This document shows, one piece after another, positions 41,304-50,900 of a stretch of 64,000 nt of DNA. Both the position numbers and the translations under genes were made by a program. A model generated the notes under the pieces. That model was not told the origin of the DNA. It made no database searches and worked only from the letters and a program-made list of their open reading frames with translations. The stretch comes from Arthrobacter sp. SDTb3-6. GTDB lineage: Bacteria; Actinomycetota; Actinomycetes; Actinomycetales; Micrococcaceae. The stretch's first letter is position 1. Each line of letters starts with the position of its first letter. The stretch spans positions 27,644-91,643 of the forward strand of contig NZ_JAAMFN010000016.1 in assembly GCF_013376095.1 (NCBI RefSeq), read 5' to 3'.

Positions 41304-43649
41304 TCAGGCCACGCAGCCGCCCAGGGCAATTTGGCCGTCAATGGCCTTGATCTGGTTTTGCACCGAACCGAGCTGGTCCTGCAGGCCAATCACAACGGCC
41401 TGCTGCGTCTTGACTGCATCCTGGTTGGCCTTCTTCTGGGCCTGGAGGCTGCGCAACGTTGCCTGCGCCGCGGTCACCTGCGTATCCAGCGCGGACAGCT
41501 GCCCCTGCAGGTTGGCCAGCTGTGCATCGGCAGCGCTGGCCTGGCCGTTGAGGGTGTTCAGCTGGTCCAGCAACGGCTTCACCTGCCCCTGCAGTGCCAG
41601 GATGTCCCCTTCCTTGGCAGTGATCTGGGCGTTGATTCCGGCCAGGCTGGCCACCAGGTTGTCCAGCTCGGTGTTCAGTGCGGCAAGGTCCGCCTGCTTG
41701 GCCGCAACCGCCGCGCTGGTCGCGTCCACTGTCGCCTGCAGACCAGGCAGTTCGGCGGTCAGTGCGGCCAGTTCGGCCGTCTTCGCCTCCACGGCGGCCT
41801 TGGCCGCCGCCGCGGCATTCTGCGCGTCGGCCAGCTTGCCCTCCAGGCTCTGCAACACGGACTGCTGCGCGTCGATGGCCGCCTGGGCCTCGGCAACGCC
41901 TTCCGTCAGGGCGGGCAGGGCGGCTTCAAGCCCGGACACCACCTGTTCCTGGGCTGTCACGGCGGCTTGGGCGGCCGTGACAGCGTCCTGGAGCCCGGGC
42001 AGCTGGCCCTGGAGGGTGCTCAGTTCCTGGGCCTTGTCCGTGGCCGCGGCGTTGGCGGCGTCCACGGCGGCCTGGAGTGCGGGCAGCTGGGCCTGCAGCG
42101 CCGCAATGTCGCCCTGCTTGGCGGCCGCGGCCGCGTTCGCCGCGTCCAGGGCCGCCTGGAGCGGGGCGGCCTGCTGCTGCAGGGCGCTGCTGTCCAGCTG
42201 CCTGGCTTGCAGCTGGGCGTTCAAGGAGTCGACCGCGGACTGGAGCGCCGTCAGGTCCCCCTGGTAGCCGGAGATTTCCGCGTTTTTCAACGTGATGGCG
42301 GAGTTGACGTCGACGAGTTGGCCTTGCAAGGTGTCCCGCTCGGTAATCAGCGCCCGCTTTTTGCTCGAATTCCCGTTGATGGCGGCGATTTGGGCATTGA
42401 GGTCATTAATCTGGGCCTGCAGCGTCGCGGCGCTGGCCTGCAGGGTGGTCAGTTCCCCCTGGGCCGTTTCCAGCTGTGACTGCTTGGCGGCAATCGCAGC
42501 GTTCCCGGTGGCAATCTGGGCCTGGAGCGAGGTGATGTCCGTAGCGGCCGCGGCCATCTTTGCTGCGTTGTCCGCCAAGGCGGCGGCCGCGGCATCTGCC
42601 GTGGACTGCAGCCCCGCAAGGTCGTTTTGGGCCTGGGCCATGGCCGCGTTCTGTGCCGTGACGGCGTCCGCCGCCGCAGTGGCGGCCGCCTGCAGCGCGG
42701 CGAGCTCGCCCTGTGCCGTGGCAATCGCGGCGTTTTTGGCTGTGACCGCGTCCGCCGCACTGGCGGCAGAGGCCTGGAGCGTGGCCAGCGTGGCCTTCGC
42801 GTCCGCCACCTTGGCGGTCTGGGCGTCAAGTGCGTCCTGGGCCGCCGTGCCGCTGTCCTGCAGGCGCTGGAGCTCGGCTTCGGCGTCCGTGACGGCTTGC
42901 CCGGCCGTCACGACGGCGGCGTCGGCAGCCTGGGATTCCGCAGTCAGGGTGGCCAGCGCGGCCTGGGCGTCGGCAATCTGTGCATTCTTTGCCGCGAGCG
43001 CGTCGGCGGCCTGGGTGGCCGTGGACTGCAGCGTGGCCAGTTCTCCCTGGGCGGTGCTGATCTGGGCCTGCTTGGCCGCAACCTGGTCCGCTGCGTCCTG
43101 GGCCTGGGCCTTCAGTTGGGCAGTGGCCGACTGGGCCGCCTCAAGCTGGGACTGCAGCGGCGCCAGCTGGTCCTGGACGGCCTGCTTGTCCGCGGCCAGC
43201 TTGGACAGGGTGTCTTGCGCTGCAGCGATGGCCTGCTGCGTGGCGGCCTGCTGGGACTGCAGGGTGGCCAGCTGGTCCCCCGCCGCCGTGAGCTGCGCAT
43301 CAAGCTGGGCCCCTTGCGTCTCGAGGTCGGTGATGGCCTTGTTCGCGGAAGCCACCTGCGCCGTCAACGAATCGGCGCTGTTTTGCAGCTGGGCGCGCTC
43401 GGCCTGAAGCTGGCTGATGACCGCGGCGTTCTTGTTGGCGGCCGCCTTGAGCAGGTTTTCCTGGACGGTGCCGCGGTGGGCCAGCTGGTTGGTGACGCCG
43501 TTGCAGATGCCCCCTGACTGGCTGGGCGCGGCGGTGGCTGGCGGGGCAAAGACCAGCAGGCTGGTCACAACGCCCGACATGACGGCGGCGCCGGCAAGCC
43601 GTCGGGCGGTAAGTCGGGTGGGAATGGGTGCAGTTTTCTTGTGGTTCAC
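41304..43649 (-). CDS. Secreted coiled-coil protein with one cysteine near each end
   Basis: A 781-residue protein whose mature part is almost entirely predicted coiled coil: endless heptad-like runs of Ala, Gln and Leu, with recurring blocks such as AADAVTAKNAAIATAQGEL. Residues 1-40 form a signal peptide ending ATA. The mature chain has just two cysteines, at 49 (GGICNGV) and 779 (GGCVA at the C-terminus). The heptads break once, around GNSSKKRALITE. There is no LPXTG sorting motif, lipobox or membrane anchor. The start is GTG 43649 after GGGGG; upstream codons look non-coding. No family is recognised. It is divergent from a two-component system and has two hairpins in its leader. Confidence 0.8.
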   Translation of the reverse strand: MNHKKTAPIPTRLTARRLAGAAVMSGVVTSLLVFAPPATAAPSQSGGICNGVTNQLAHRGTVQENLLKAAANKNAAVISQLQAERAQLQNSADSLTAQVASANKAITDLETQGAQLDAQLTAAGDQLATLQSQQAATQQAIAAAQDTLSKLAADKQAVQDQLAPLQSQLEAAQSATAQLKAQAQDAADQVAAKQAQISTAQGELATLQSTATQAADALAAKNAQIADAQAALATLTAESQAADAAVVTAGQAVTDAEAELQRLQDSGTAAQDALDAQTAKVADAKATLATLQASAASAADAVTAKNAAIATAQGELAALQAAATAAADAVTAQNAAMAQAQNDLAGLQSTADAAAAALADNAAKMAAAATDITSLQAQIATGNAAIAAKQSQLETAQGELTTLQASAATLQAQINDLNAQIAAINGNSSKKRALITERDTLQGQLVDVNSAITLKNAEISGYQGDLTALQSAVDSLNAQLQARQLDSSALQQQAAPLQAALDAANAAAAAKQGDIAALQAQLPALQAAVDAANAAATDKAQELSTLQGQLPGLQDAVTAAQAAVTAQEQVVSGLEAALPALTEGVAEAQAAIDAQQSVLQSLEGKLADAQNAAAAAKAAVEAKTAELAALTAELPGLQATVDATSAAVAAKQADLAALNTELDNLVASLAGINAQITAKEGDILALQGQVKPLLDQLNTLNGQASAADAQLANLQGQLSALDTQVTAAQATLRSLQAQKKANQDAVKTQQAVVIGLQDQLGSVQNQIKAIDGQIALGGCVA

Positions 43650-43888
43650 GGTAACCCCCGGTTGCGGTGTGATGATACGGATGCGGTTGACGGCAGGGTG
43701 CCGGCGCATAGCGACCAAGCTATGCGGCCGGTGCGGGGAATGCTCGAGTGGCCACCACTCGACTTTTCCGGCCGCTACTTGGTTTTGCGCAGGTGCCGTG
43801 CGGCGGGCGGCGACCAGTGCTGAACGGACACAGAAAACTCCCAGCAGTCTTCCAGCCATATGCGGGACGGAAGCCGGAGAATTGAGGC
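43650..43888. other. Divergent region between coiled-coil gene and two-component system
   Basis: 239 bp with two inverted repeats: 43701-43731 (arms CCGGCGCATAGC and GCTATGCGGCCGG, one bulge) and 43744-43762 (TCGAGTGG, loop CCA, CCACTCGA). They lie in the presumed leader of the coiled-coil gene. I see no match to a known riboswitch. Confidence 0.5.
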
Positions 43889-44626
43889 ATGTCCCTTCCA
43901 TTCCACGGCAACGGCCCCCCGAAGCTGACCCGGCCGGGCGGCGAGCCCATCCGCGCGCTGGTGGTGGACGACGAGCCGTCGCTTGCCGATTTGATGCGCA
44001 TGGGGCTGGAGCTGGCCGGCTGGGACGTGGCCGTGGCCCATGACGGGCAACAGGCCCTGAAAACGGCCAGGTCCTTCCACCCTGACGTCCTGGTGCTGGA
44101 TGTCATGATGCCGGGCATGGACGGCGTTGAACTGCTGGGGCGCATGCGCACCATCCACCCGGACATTCCGGCCCTGTTCCTGACCGCGAAGGACGCCGTG
44201 GCGGACAGGCTCACGGGCCTGCATGCCGGCGGCGACGACTACGTGACCAAGCCGTTCAGCATGGAAGAGGTCATGCTGCGCCTGCACAGGATTGTCCAGC
44301 GCGCCGGCGTCACCGCCGCCAGCACGGCGGAGCTGACCGTTGGCGACCTGGTCCTGAACCGCGACACCCGCACGGTCACGCGTGCCGGCACGGACATTTC
44401 ACTCACCAGCACCGAATTTGAGCTCCTGCAGTTCCTGATGGAAAACCCCCGCCACGTCCTCAGCAAGTCCCGCATCCTGGACCGTGTGTGGGACTACGAT
44501 TTCGGCGGGCAAAGCAACATCGTTGAGCTGTACATCTCCTATCTGCGCAAGAAAATCGACGCGGACCGTGAACCGATGATCCACACCGTCCGCGGCGCGG
44601 GATACGTGGTCAAGCCATGCCCCTGA
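43889..44626 (+). CDS. OmpR/PhoB-family response regulator
   Basis: A 245-residue response regulator. The receiver domain (about 20-135) has the acidic pair in VVDDEPS, phospho-acceptor Asp 71 in LVLDVMMPG, the switch Thr in LFLTAKD and Lys in YVTKPFS. The OmpR-type winged-helix domain (about 150-243) contains LTSTEFELLQFLMENP and RGAGYVVKP. It overlaps the kinase gene by ten bases. The genes it controls are unknown; the divergent coiled-coil gene is an obvious candidate. Confidence 0.93.
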   Translation: MSLPFHGNGPPKLTRPGGEPIRALVVDDEPSLADLMRMGLELAGWDVAVAHDGQQALKTARSFHPDVLVLDVMMPGMDGVELLGRMRTIHPDIPALFLTAKDAVADRLTGLHAGGDDYVTKPFSMEEVMLRLHRIVQRAGVTAASTAELTVGDLVLNRDTRTVTRAGTDISLTSTEFELLQFLMENPRHVLSKSRILDRVWDYDFGGQSNIVELYISYLRKKIDADREPMIHTVRGAGYVVKPCP

Positions 44627-46284
44627 CCACCAGCGCCCGCGCACTCCGCTCCGCCGCCGCCCGCCTGGCCCGGCCGGGCCGCTGGCACCTGCGCACCCGC
44701 CTGGTGGCGGTCCTGCTGGCCCTGCTCACCGTCATCTGCGTGCTGGTGGGCATGATCAGCTACAGCGCCATGAGCGTGTCGCTGAACAGCCAGCTCGACT
44801 CCCAGCTGGCCCAGGCCTCCGCACGCTCCCACGACTTCAACCTCAGCACGCCGTCCGGCCCGCCCGGCACCCGCCCGGACCCCCTCAACGCCCGCGGCAC
44901 CGGCGCCGGCCAGCTCAACGCCATCATCAGCGGCGGTTACCTGGTCACGGGCGGCATCCTGTCCCCCACCGGCACCCGCCAACAGCTCACCAACAACGAC
45001 GCGCAACTGCTGGCCGCCCTGCCCACCAGCGGCACCATGGCCGACGCCTCCCTGTCCATCGGCAACTACCGCCTCCAGGCCGTCCCTCTGTCCAACGGCG
45101 GCGTCCTGATCACCGGACTGCCCCTGGGCGCCGTCGAACGCACCCTGGCCAAACTGGTGCTGACCATCATCCTCGTTTCCCTGACGGGCCTGATTGTGCT
45201 GGGCCTGGCCGGCACCATGATCGTCCGGCGCAGCATGGCGCCGCTGGAAAAGCTCTCGGCGCTGGCCACCAGGGTGTCCCGCCTGCCGCTCGACGCCGGT
45301 GAGGTCGCCTTGAGCGTCCGGGTCCCGGACGGCGCCTCCCGCCCCGGCACGGAAGTGGGCAATGTGGGGCACGCGTTCAACGCCATGCTGGACAATGTTG
45401 CCCACGCCCTGCAGGCCCGCCAGCGCAGTGAAACGAAGGTCCGCCGTTTTGTGGCCGATGCCAGCCATGAACTGCGCACGCCGCTGACCGCGATCCGCGG
45501 CTACACCGAACTGCTGCAGATGACTGAGACGCTGACCCCTGACGGGAAGACGTCGCTGGGCCGCGTCAACGCCCAGTCGCTGCGCATGGGCCGGCTGGTG
45601 GAGGACCTGCTCACGCTCGCCCGGCTGGATGAGGGCCGGCCCCTGTCCCTGCGCACGGCCGACGTCACCCCGATCGCGATGGACGCCGTCAGCGACGTCC
45701 GGGTCGGGGCCCCCGGCCACCACTGGGCCATTGATGTCCCGGACACCCCGGTCCGGGCAAAGTGCGACGACGGCCAGCTCAAGCAGGTGATGCTGAACCT
45801 GCTCTCCAACGCGGCCAAGCACACGCCCGCCGGGACCACGGTGTCCACGCGGGTCAGCCAGGACGCCGACGGCTCCCCGGTGGTCACCGTCACCGACGAC
45901 GGGCCCGGCATTCCCCCCGAATTCCAGGACGTCATCTTCGACCGCTTCTCCCGTGCCGACACGGCCCGGACCGGCACGCAGGGCAGCACCGGCCTGGGCC
46001 TGAGCATCGTGGCGGCCATCATGGAAGCCCACCACGGCAGCGTGGAGCTGGCCAGCCGGCCCGGCGCCACCACCTTCACCGTGCGCCTGCCGGCCATCCC
46101 CGCCGGCCAGGCCACCGGCCCGCTCGCCACCGTGCCCGGACGCACAATGCCCGGACGCACAATGCCCGGACGCACAGTGCCCGGACGGACAATGCCCGGA
46201 CGCACCGGGCCTGAAAACACTGCGGATGGACACACTGCGGATGGACACGCTGCAGCGCCGTCGGCGAAGGCCTTCCCGGGATAA
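44617..46284 (+). CDS. HAMP-domain sensor histidine kinase
   Basis: A 555-residue membrane sensor. Helix 1 is about residues 28-52. An extracytoplasmic domain of about 130 residues (55-185) follows, then helix 2 (about 188-210) and a HAMP domain. The HisKA domain has phospho-acceptor His 284 in DASHELRTPLTAI. The ATPase domain has N-box NLLSNAAKHT, G1 DDGPGIP and G2 GSTGLGLSI. The C-terminal 45 residues are a repeat tail (GRTMP units) encoded by a 15-bp tandem repeat. The signal is unknown; the sensor domain resembles none I recognise. Confidence 0.92.
   Translation: MPLTTSARALRSAAARLARPGRWHLRTRLVAVLLALLTVICVLVGMISYSAMSVSLNSQLDSQLAQASARSHDFNLSTPSGPPGTRPDPLNARGTGAGQLNAIISGGYLVTGGILSPTGTRQQLTNNDAQLLAALPTSGTMADASLSIGNYRLQAVPLSNGGVLITGLPLGAVERTLAKLVLTIILVSLTGLIVLGLAGTMIVRRSMAPLEKLSALATRVSRLPLDAGEVALSVRVPDGASRPGTEVGNVGHAFNAMLDNVAHALQARQRSETKVRRFVADASHELRTPLTAIRGYTELLQMTETLTPDGKTSLGRVNAQSLRMGRLVEDLLTLARLDEGRPLSLRTADVTPIAMDAVSDVRVGAPGHHWAIDVPDTPVRAKCDDGQLKQVMLNLLSNAAKHTPAGTTVSTRVSQDADGSPVVTVTDDGPGIPPEFQDVIFDRFSRADTARTGTQGSTGLGLSIVAAIMEAHHGSVELASRPGATTFTVRLPAIPAGQATGPLATVPGRTMPGRTMPGRTVPGRTMPGRTGPENTADGHTADGHAAAPSAKAFPG
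46133..46207 (+). repeat. Five tandem copies of a 15-bp unit within the kinase gene
   Basis: Units of consensus TGCCCGGACGCACAA start at 46133, 46148, 46163, 46178 and 46193 and encode repeated PGRTM. Two copies of a different 15-mer (TGCGGATGGACACAC) follow at 46221-46250. Both keep the frame. Confidence 0.9.
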
Positions 46285-46485
46285 ACCGCTTCCTCGGACA
46301 AACCGGCCGGGCCGTCGTTCCTGCGTTCCAGGCTGGTCGTGCGCCCCCGTTGATCCCGTGCCGGAGGACGCCGGGGGCCGCCAAAGGCCGGAACCCGTCC
46401 GCCAGGAGGCCTGTCCCGGCGACTATCCGCCACCCCGGCGGCGGGGCCTGTTGACTCGGGAGGGCAAGGGCGCAAAAGTTGAGAA

Positions 46486-47190
46486 ATGACGTCCGCACAG
46501 AATGACTTGCCCGGGACAGCCTCCCCCCGCCACGCCAAGCCTGCCAAGCCGGCCTTCCGTCACCGCAGCGCGGCCCTGCTGGGGCTCGTCGCCGTGCTGG
46601 GACTGGCCGTGGCCGGTTGCGCCCCGACGGGAGGCAGCGGAACCGCCACCACGGCGGCCGGGCCGGCGACGGCGTCGTCCGCAACGGCCGGGAACACGCC
46701 GTCGTCCATGGCAAGTACGGCGCCCACCCCGGCGGCGCCCTCCTCCGCGGCACCAGCCACCACCATGGCGCCGGCGTTGTGCAAGGCGGCCGACCTCAAA
46801 GGTTCGCTGGACGATACCGGCGGCGGCGCGGCCGGGCACATCTACATGAAGCTGATCCTGACCAACAAGTCCTCCAGCGCTTGCATCCTGGACGGCTACC
46901 CGGGCGTTTCCCTCGTCAAGGCCGGCACCACCCAACCCATCGGCGCCCCGGCGGACCGCGACACCTCAAGGCCGTCCAGCGGCCCCATCCACCTGGCACC
47001 GGGCCAGGGCGCTTCGGCCGTGCTGCGCTACACGCAGGCGGACAACTACCAGGACTGCCAGCGCGTCCAGGCCGACGACGTCATGGTCTACCCGCCCAGC
47101 GCCTACGACGAGCTGGTGATTGCGCACCCGCTGACCGCCTGCAGCAATGCCAACGACAACCTGCTGCTGATCGGTGCCTTCCAGCCCTAG
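46486..47190 (+). CDS. DUF4232-domain lipoprotein
   Basis: A 234-residue cell-surface lipoprotein of unknown function, common in actinobacteria. The basic N-terminus, hydrophobic segment and lipobox AVAGC put the lipidated Cys near residue 45. A Thr/Ala/Ser/Pro linker (about 46-97) precedes the DUF4232 beta domain (about 98-234), with typical blocks IYMKLILTNKSSSACILDGYPG and four cysteines likely paired. It follows the two-component system by 200 bases with no gene between. It overlaps the next convergent gene by four bases at the stops. Confidence 0.82.
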   Translation: MTSAQNDLPGTASPRHAKPAKPAFRHRSAALLGLVAVLGLAVAGCAPTGGSGTATTAAGPATASSATAGNTPSSMASTAPTPAAPSSAAPATTMAPALCKAADLKGSLDDTGGGAAGHIYMKLILTNKSSSACILDGYPGVSLVKAGTTQPIGAPADRDTSRPSSGPIHLAPGQGASAVLRYTQADNYQDCQRVQADDVMVYPPSAYDELVIAHPLTACSNANDNLLLIGAFQP

Positions 47191-47801
47191 CGGCGTTCCC
47201 AAAAGTTCGGCGGGGCGTCGACGTCGAACTCCTCGAAACGGCCAATGAAGCCGGGGTCGCTGTCCTGGACTTCGCGGCGCCGCCCATGGCGCAGCACGAA
47301 GAGCCGGTTGGCGGCGAAGGCCAGGGCCGCCGCGGCCAGCAGCTGCAGTCCCCCGCCCCAGACGTCGGCATGGATGGCCAGGGCCAAAAAGCCCGTCAAC
47401 ACCACGCCGCCACCGGTGGTCACCAGCAGCCGGAGCCGTTCAAAGTAGCCATATGTCCCCACGGCGCCACCCAGCACCAGCCACGGTCCACAGCCGTGGA
47501 GGAACGGAACCAGCGCCAACAGCAGCACCCCGGCCAGGGTCCCGCCGGCCAGGTAGAGATAGTGCTTTCGGGGGGCAATCCACCACGACGGGTGCCGCCA
47601 CAGCCAGGGGGCGGCGACACAGCCGGCCGGCACGATGCCCACGGCAAACACGCCCGGCACGGCCCCGTTGCCACTGAGGGCCACCATGCTCGCTGCCGCG
47701 CCGGCGAGAAACAGGATCGACAGGCAAAGAAGGGGAACCCAGTTGTTTCCCACATGTCGTGTCTGCACCGCGCCTTGCCTTCCCCACCCGGACCAAAACA
47801 T
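47187..47801 (-). CDS. Hypothetical membrane protein
   Basis: An approximately 204-residue protein with about five hydrophobic helices (for example VPLLCLSILFLAGAAASMVA and LVTTGGGVVLTGFLALAI) and a charged cytoplasmic C-terminus ending PPNFWERR. No family recognised. ATG 47801 (MFWSGWGRQG) is preferred; an upstream ATG at 47897 adds 32 residues of weaker coding character. Neither has a good ribosome site. It is divergent from lhr. Confidence 0.6.
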   Translation of the reverse strand: MFWSGWGRQGAVQTRHVGNNWVPLLCLSILFLAGAAASMVALSGNGAVPGVFAVGIVPAGCVAAPWLWRHPSWWIAPRKHYLYLAGGTLAGVLLLALVPFLHGCGPWLVLGGAVGTYGYFERLRLLVTTGGGVVLTGFLALAIHADVWGGGLQLLAAAALAFAANRLFVLRHGRRREVQDSDPGFIGRFEEFDVDAPPNFWERR

Positions 47802-47975
47802 TTTTATGGATGCTGGTCCGAGCGCCCGTGCGCGCCGTGGAACAGCAAGGGCAACCGTTGCCACTCCCACCGCTAGATTACAGCTCCGGAAGGACATTAT
47901 TTGCCGCCAGGAGGGCGCCTGCGGGAATCGTTACCGTCTCGCGTCAATGTCACTGCCGTGGGGCATGATGGAGCC

Positions 47976-50900
47976 GTGAATGTATTTACCGACGGCGGCC
48001 CCATGGGCCGGTTCGCGGCGCCCACCCGCGAATGGTTTTTGGGTGCCTTCGGCGCCCCGACGCCCGCGCAATCCGGCGCCTGGGAGGCCATTGCCGGGGG
48101 GGCCCATTCGCTCGTCGTGGCCCCGACCGGTTCCGGCAAAACCCTCGCCGCATTTCTGTGGGCCCTGGACGGACTGGCTGCACGGGACGGCTCCACGACG
48201 GAAGGCACGGGGGTCTTGTACATCTCCCCGCTGAAGGCCCTGGGCGTGGACGTGGAACGCAACCTGCGCGCCCCGCTGATCGGCATTACCCAGACCGCCC
48301 GGCGCCTCGGCGTGGAGGCCCCGCACGCCACCGTCGGCGTGCGCTCCGGCGACACCCCCGCCAATGAACGGCGGCGCCTGCTCAGCCACCCGCCGGACAT
48401 CCTGATCACCACCCCCGAATCGCTGTTTTTGATGCTCACGTCCAAGGCCCGGGAAACCCTGGCCGGCGTGCACACCGTCATCATCGACGAGGTCCACGCC
48501 GTGGCCGGCACCAAGCGCGGCGCCCACCTGGCCGTTTCCCTCGAGCGGCTCGACAACCTCCTGGACAGGCCGGCCCAGCGGATCGGCCTCTCGGCCACCG
48601 TCGAGCCGCGCGAGACCGTGGCCCGCTTCCTCGGCGGCAGCGCACCGGTGACCATTGTGGCCCCGCACGCCTCGAAGAACTGGAACCTGACCGTCACGGT
48701 GCCCGTGGAGGACATGACGGAGCTGCCCGCCCTGGCCGGCGCCCACGACCTCGGACCCGCCTCAGGCCTGCAGCCCAACGCGTCGATCTGGCCGCATGTG
48801 GAGGAAAAGATCGTCGACCATGTGCTGGCAAACAAGTCCACCATCGTCTTCGCCAACTCCCGCCGCCTCGCCGAACGGCTCACGGGGCGGCTGAACGAGA
48901 TTTACATGGAACGGCTGGAAAATACGCCGGACGGGCCGGAGGCCGGGCCTGACGGGACCTTCGCGCCGGTCGGGACCTTCGAGCCGGACATGCCGCAGGA
49001 TTTCAACGAGCCCACTCAGCGGCCGGGCAAGCCCGTCTACCGGCTGCCGGCCGAAATGATGGCACAGGCCGGCGCCACGGGCGGGGCGCCGAACGTGCTC
49101 GCCAAGGCCCACCACGGCTCGGTGTCCAAGGAGCAGCGGGCCCTGATCGAGGACGCCCTCAAGTCCGGCCGGCTGCGCTGCGTCGTGGCGACGTCCAGCC
49201 TGGAGCTGGGCATCGACATGGGCGCCGTGGACCTGGTGATCCAGGTGGAGTCGCCGCCGTCGGTGGCCAGCGGGCTGCAGCGGGTGGGCCGCGCCGGGCA
49301 CCAGGTGGGCGAGATCTCCCAGGGGGTCCTGTTCCCCAAGCACCGCGCGGACCTGCTGCATTCGGCCGTCACGGTGGAGCGCATGCTGGCCGGCCACATT
49401 GAACCGCTCTTCGTGCCGGCGAACCCGCTGGACATCCTGGCCCAGCAGACCGTGGCCGCCGCGGCCCTGGGCTCCATCGACGTGGACGACTGGTTCAGCA
49501 CCGTCCGGCGCAGCGCCCCGTTTGCCGCACTTCCCCGCTCCGCCTACGACGCCACCCTGGACCTGCTGGCCGGGCGCTACCCGTCCGACGAATTTGCCGA
49601 ACTTCGCCCCCGCATCGTCTGGGACCGCACGGCCGGCACCATCACCGGCCGGCCCGGCGCGCAGCGGCTGGCCGTCACGTCCGGCGGGACCATCCCGGAC
49701 CGGGGGCTCTTCGGCGTGTTCATCGTAGGCTCGGACGAGGTCTCGACCAGCTCGACCACCGGGGGCCCAAGCCCAAGCGCGGCCAAGGGCGGGCGGCGCG
49801 TGGGCGAGCTCGACGAGGAAATGGTCTACGAATCCCGCGTGGGCGACGTCTTTGCCCTGGGCGCCACGAGCTGGAAGATCGAGGACATCACCTTTGACCG
49901 CGTGCTGGTCTCCCCCGCGTTCGGCCAGCCGGGCAAGCTGCCGTTCTGGAAGGGGGATTCGCTGGGCCGGCCGGTGGAGCTGGGGCGGGCGCTCGGAGCC
50001 TTCATCCGAGAACTCAGCGCCGCGCCCAAGGACAAGGCGCTGGAGCGGTGCCGGGCCACGGGTCTGGACGCCTGGGCCGCCAACAACCTGCTTGGCTACC
50101 TGGACGAGCAAAAGGCCGCCACCGCCGTCGTCCCCGACGACAAGACCCTCATGGTGGAGCGTTTCCATGACGAGCTCGGCGACTGGCGCGTGGTCCTCCA
50201 CAGCCCCTTCGGCATGCCCGTCCACGCCCCGTGGGCCCTGGCGGTGGCCGCCCGGCTGCATGAACGCTACGGGCTGGACGGCTCGGCCATGGCCTCCGAC
50301 GACGGCATTGTGCTGCGCGTGCCCCTCATGGAGGACGAACCGCCCGGCGCCGAGCTGTTCCTCTTTGAACCCGATGAGCTGGACGGCATTGTCACCGCAG
50401 AGGTGGGCGGCTCGGCCCTCTTTGCCAGCCGCTTCCGCGAGTGCGCGGCCCGTGCCTTGCTGCTGCCCCGGCAGACCCCGGGCAAGCGTTCGCCCCTGTG
50501 GCAGCAGCGCCAGCGCTCCGCCCAGCTGCTGGATGTGGCCCGGAAGTACCCGCAGTTTCCCATCGTGCTCGAAACCGTCCGTGAATGCCTCCAGGACGTC
50601 TACGACCTCCCCGCCTTGAAGGAAATCGCCGCCTCCATCGGGCGGCGCGAGCTGCGGATCGTGGAAACCACCACCCAGCAGCCGTCACCCTTTGCCCGGT
50701 CGCTGCTGTTCGGCTACGTGGCGTCGTTTTTGTACGAGGGCGATTCACCGCTGGCCGAGCGCCGTGCCGCCGCCCTGTCCCTGGATCCGGCCCTGCTGGA
50801 CGAATTGCTGGGCCGGGCGGAGCTGCGCGAGCTCCTCGATCCGCAGGCCATCGCCGACACCGAGGCCGAGCTCCAGCGGCTCGCCCCGGACCGCCGCGCA

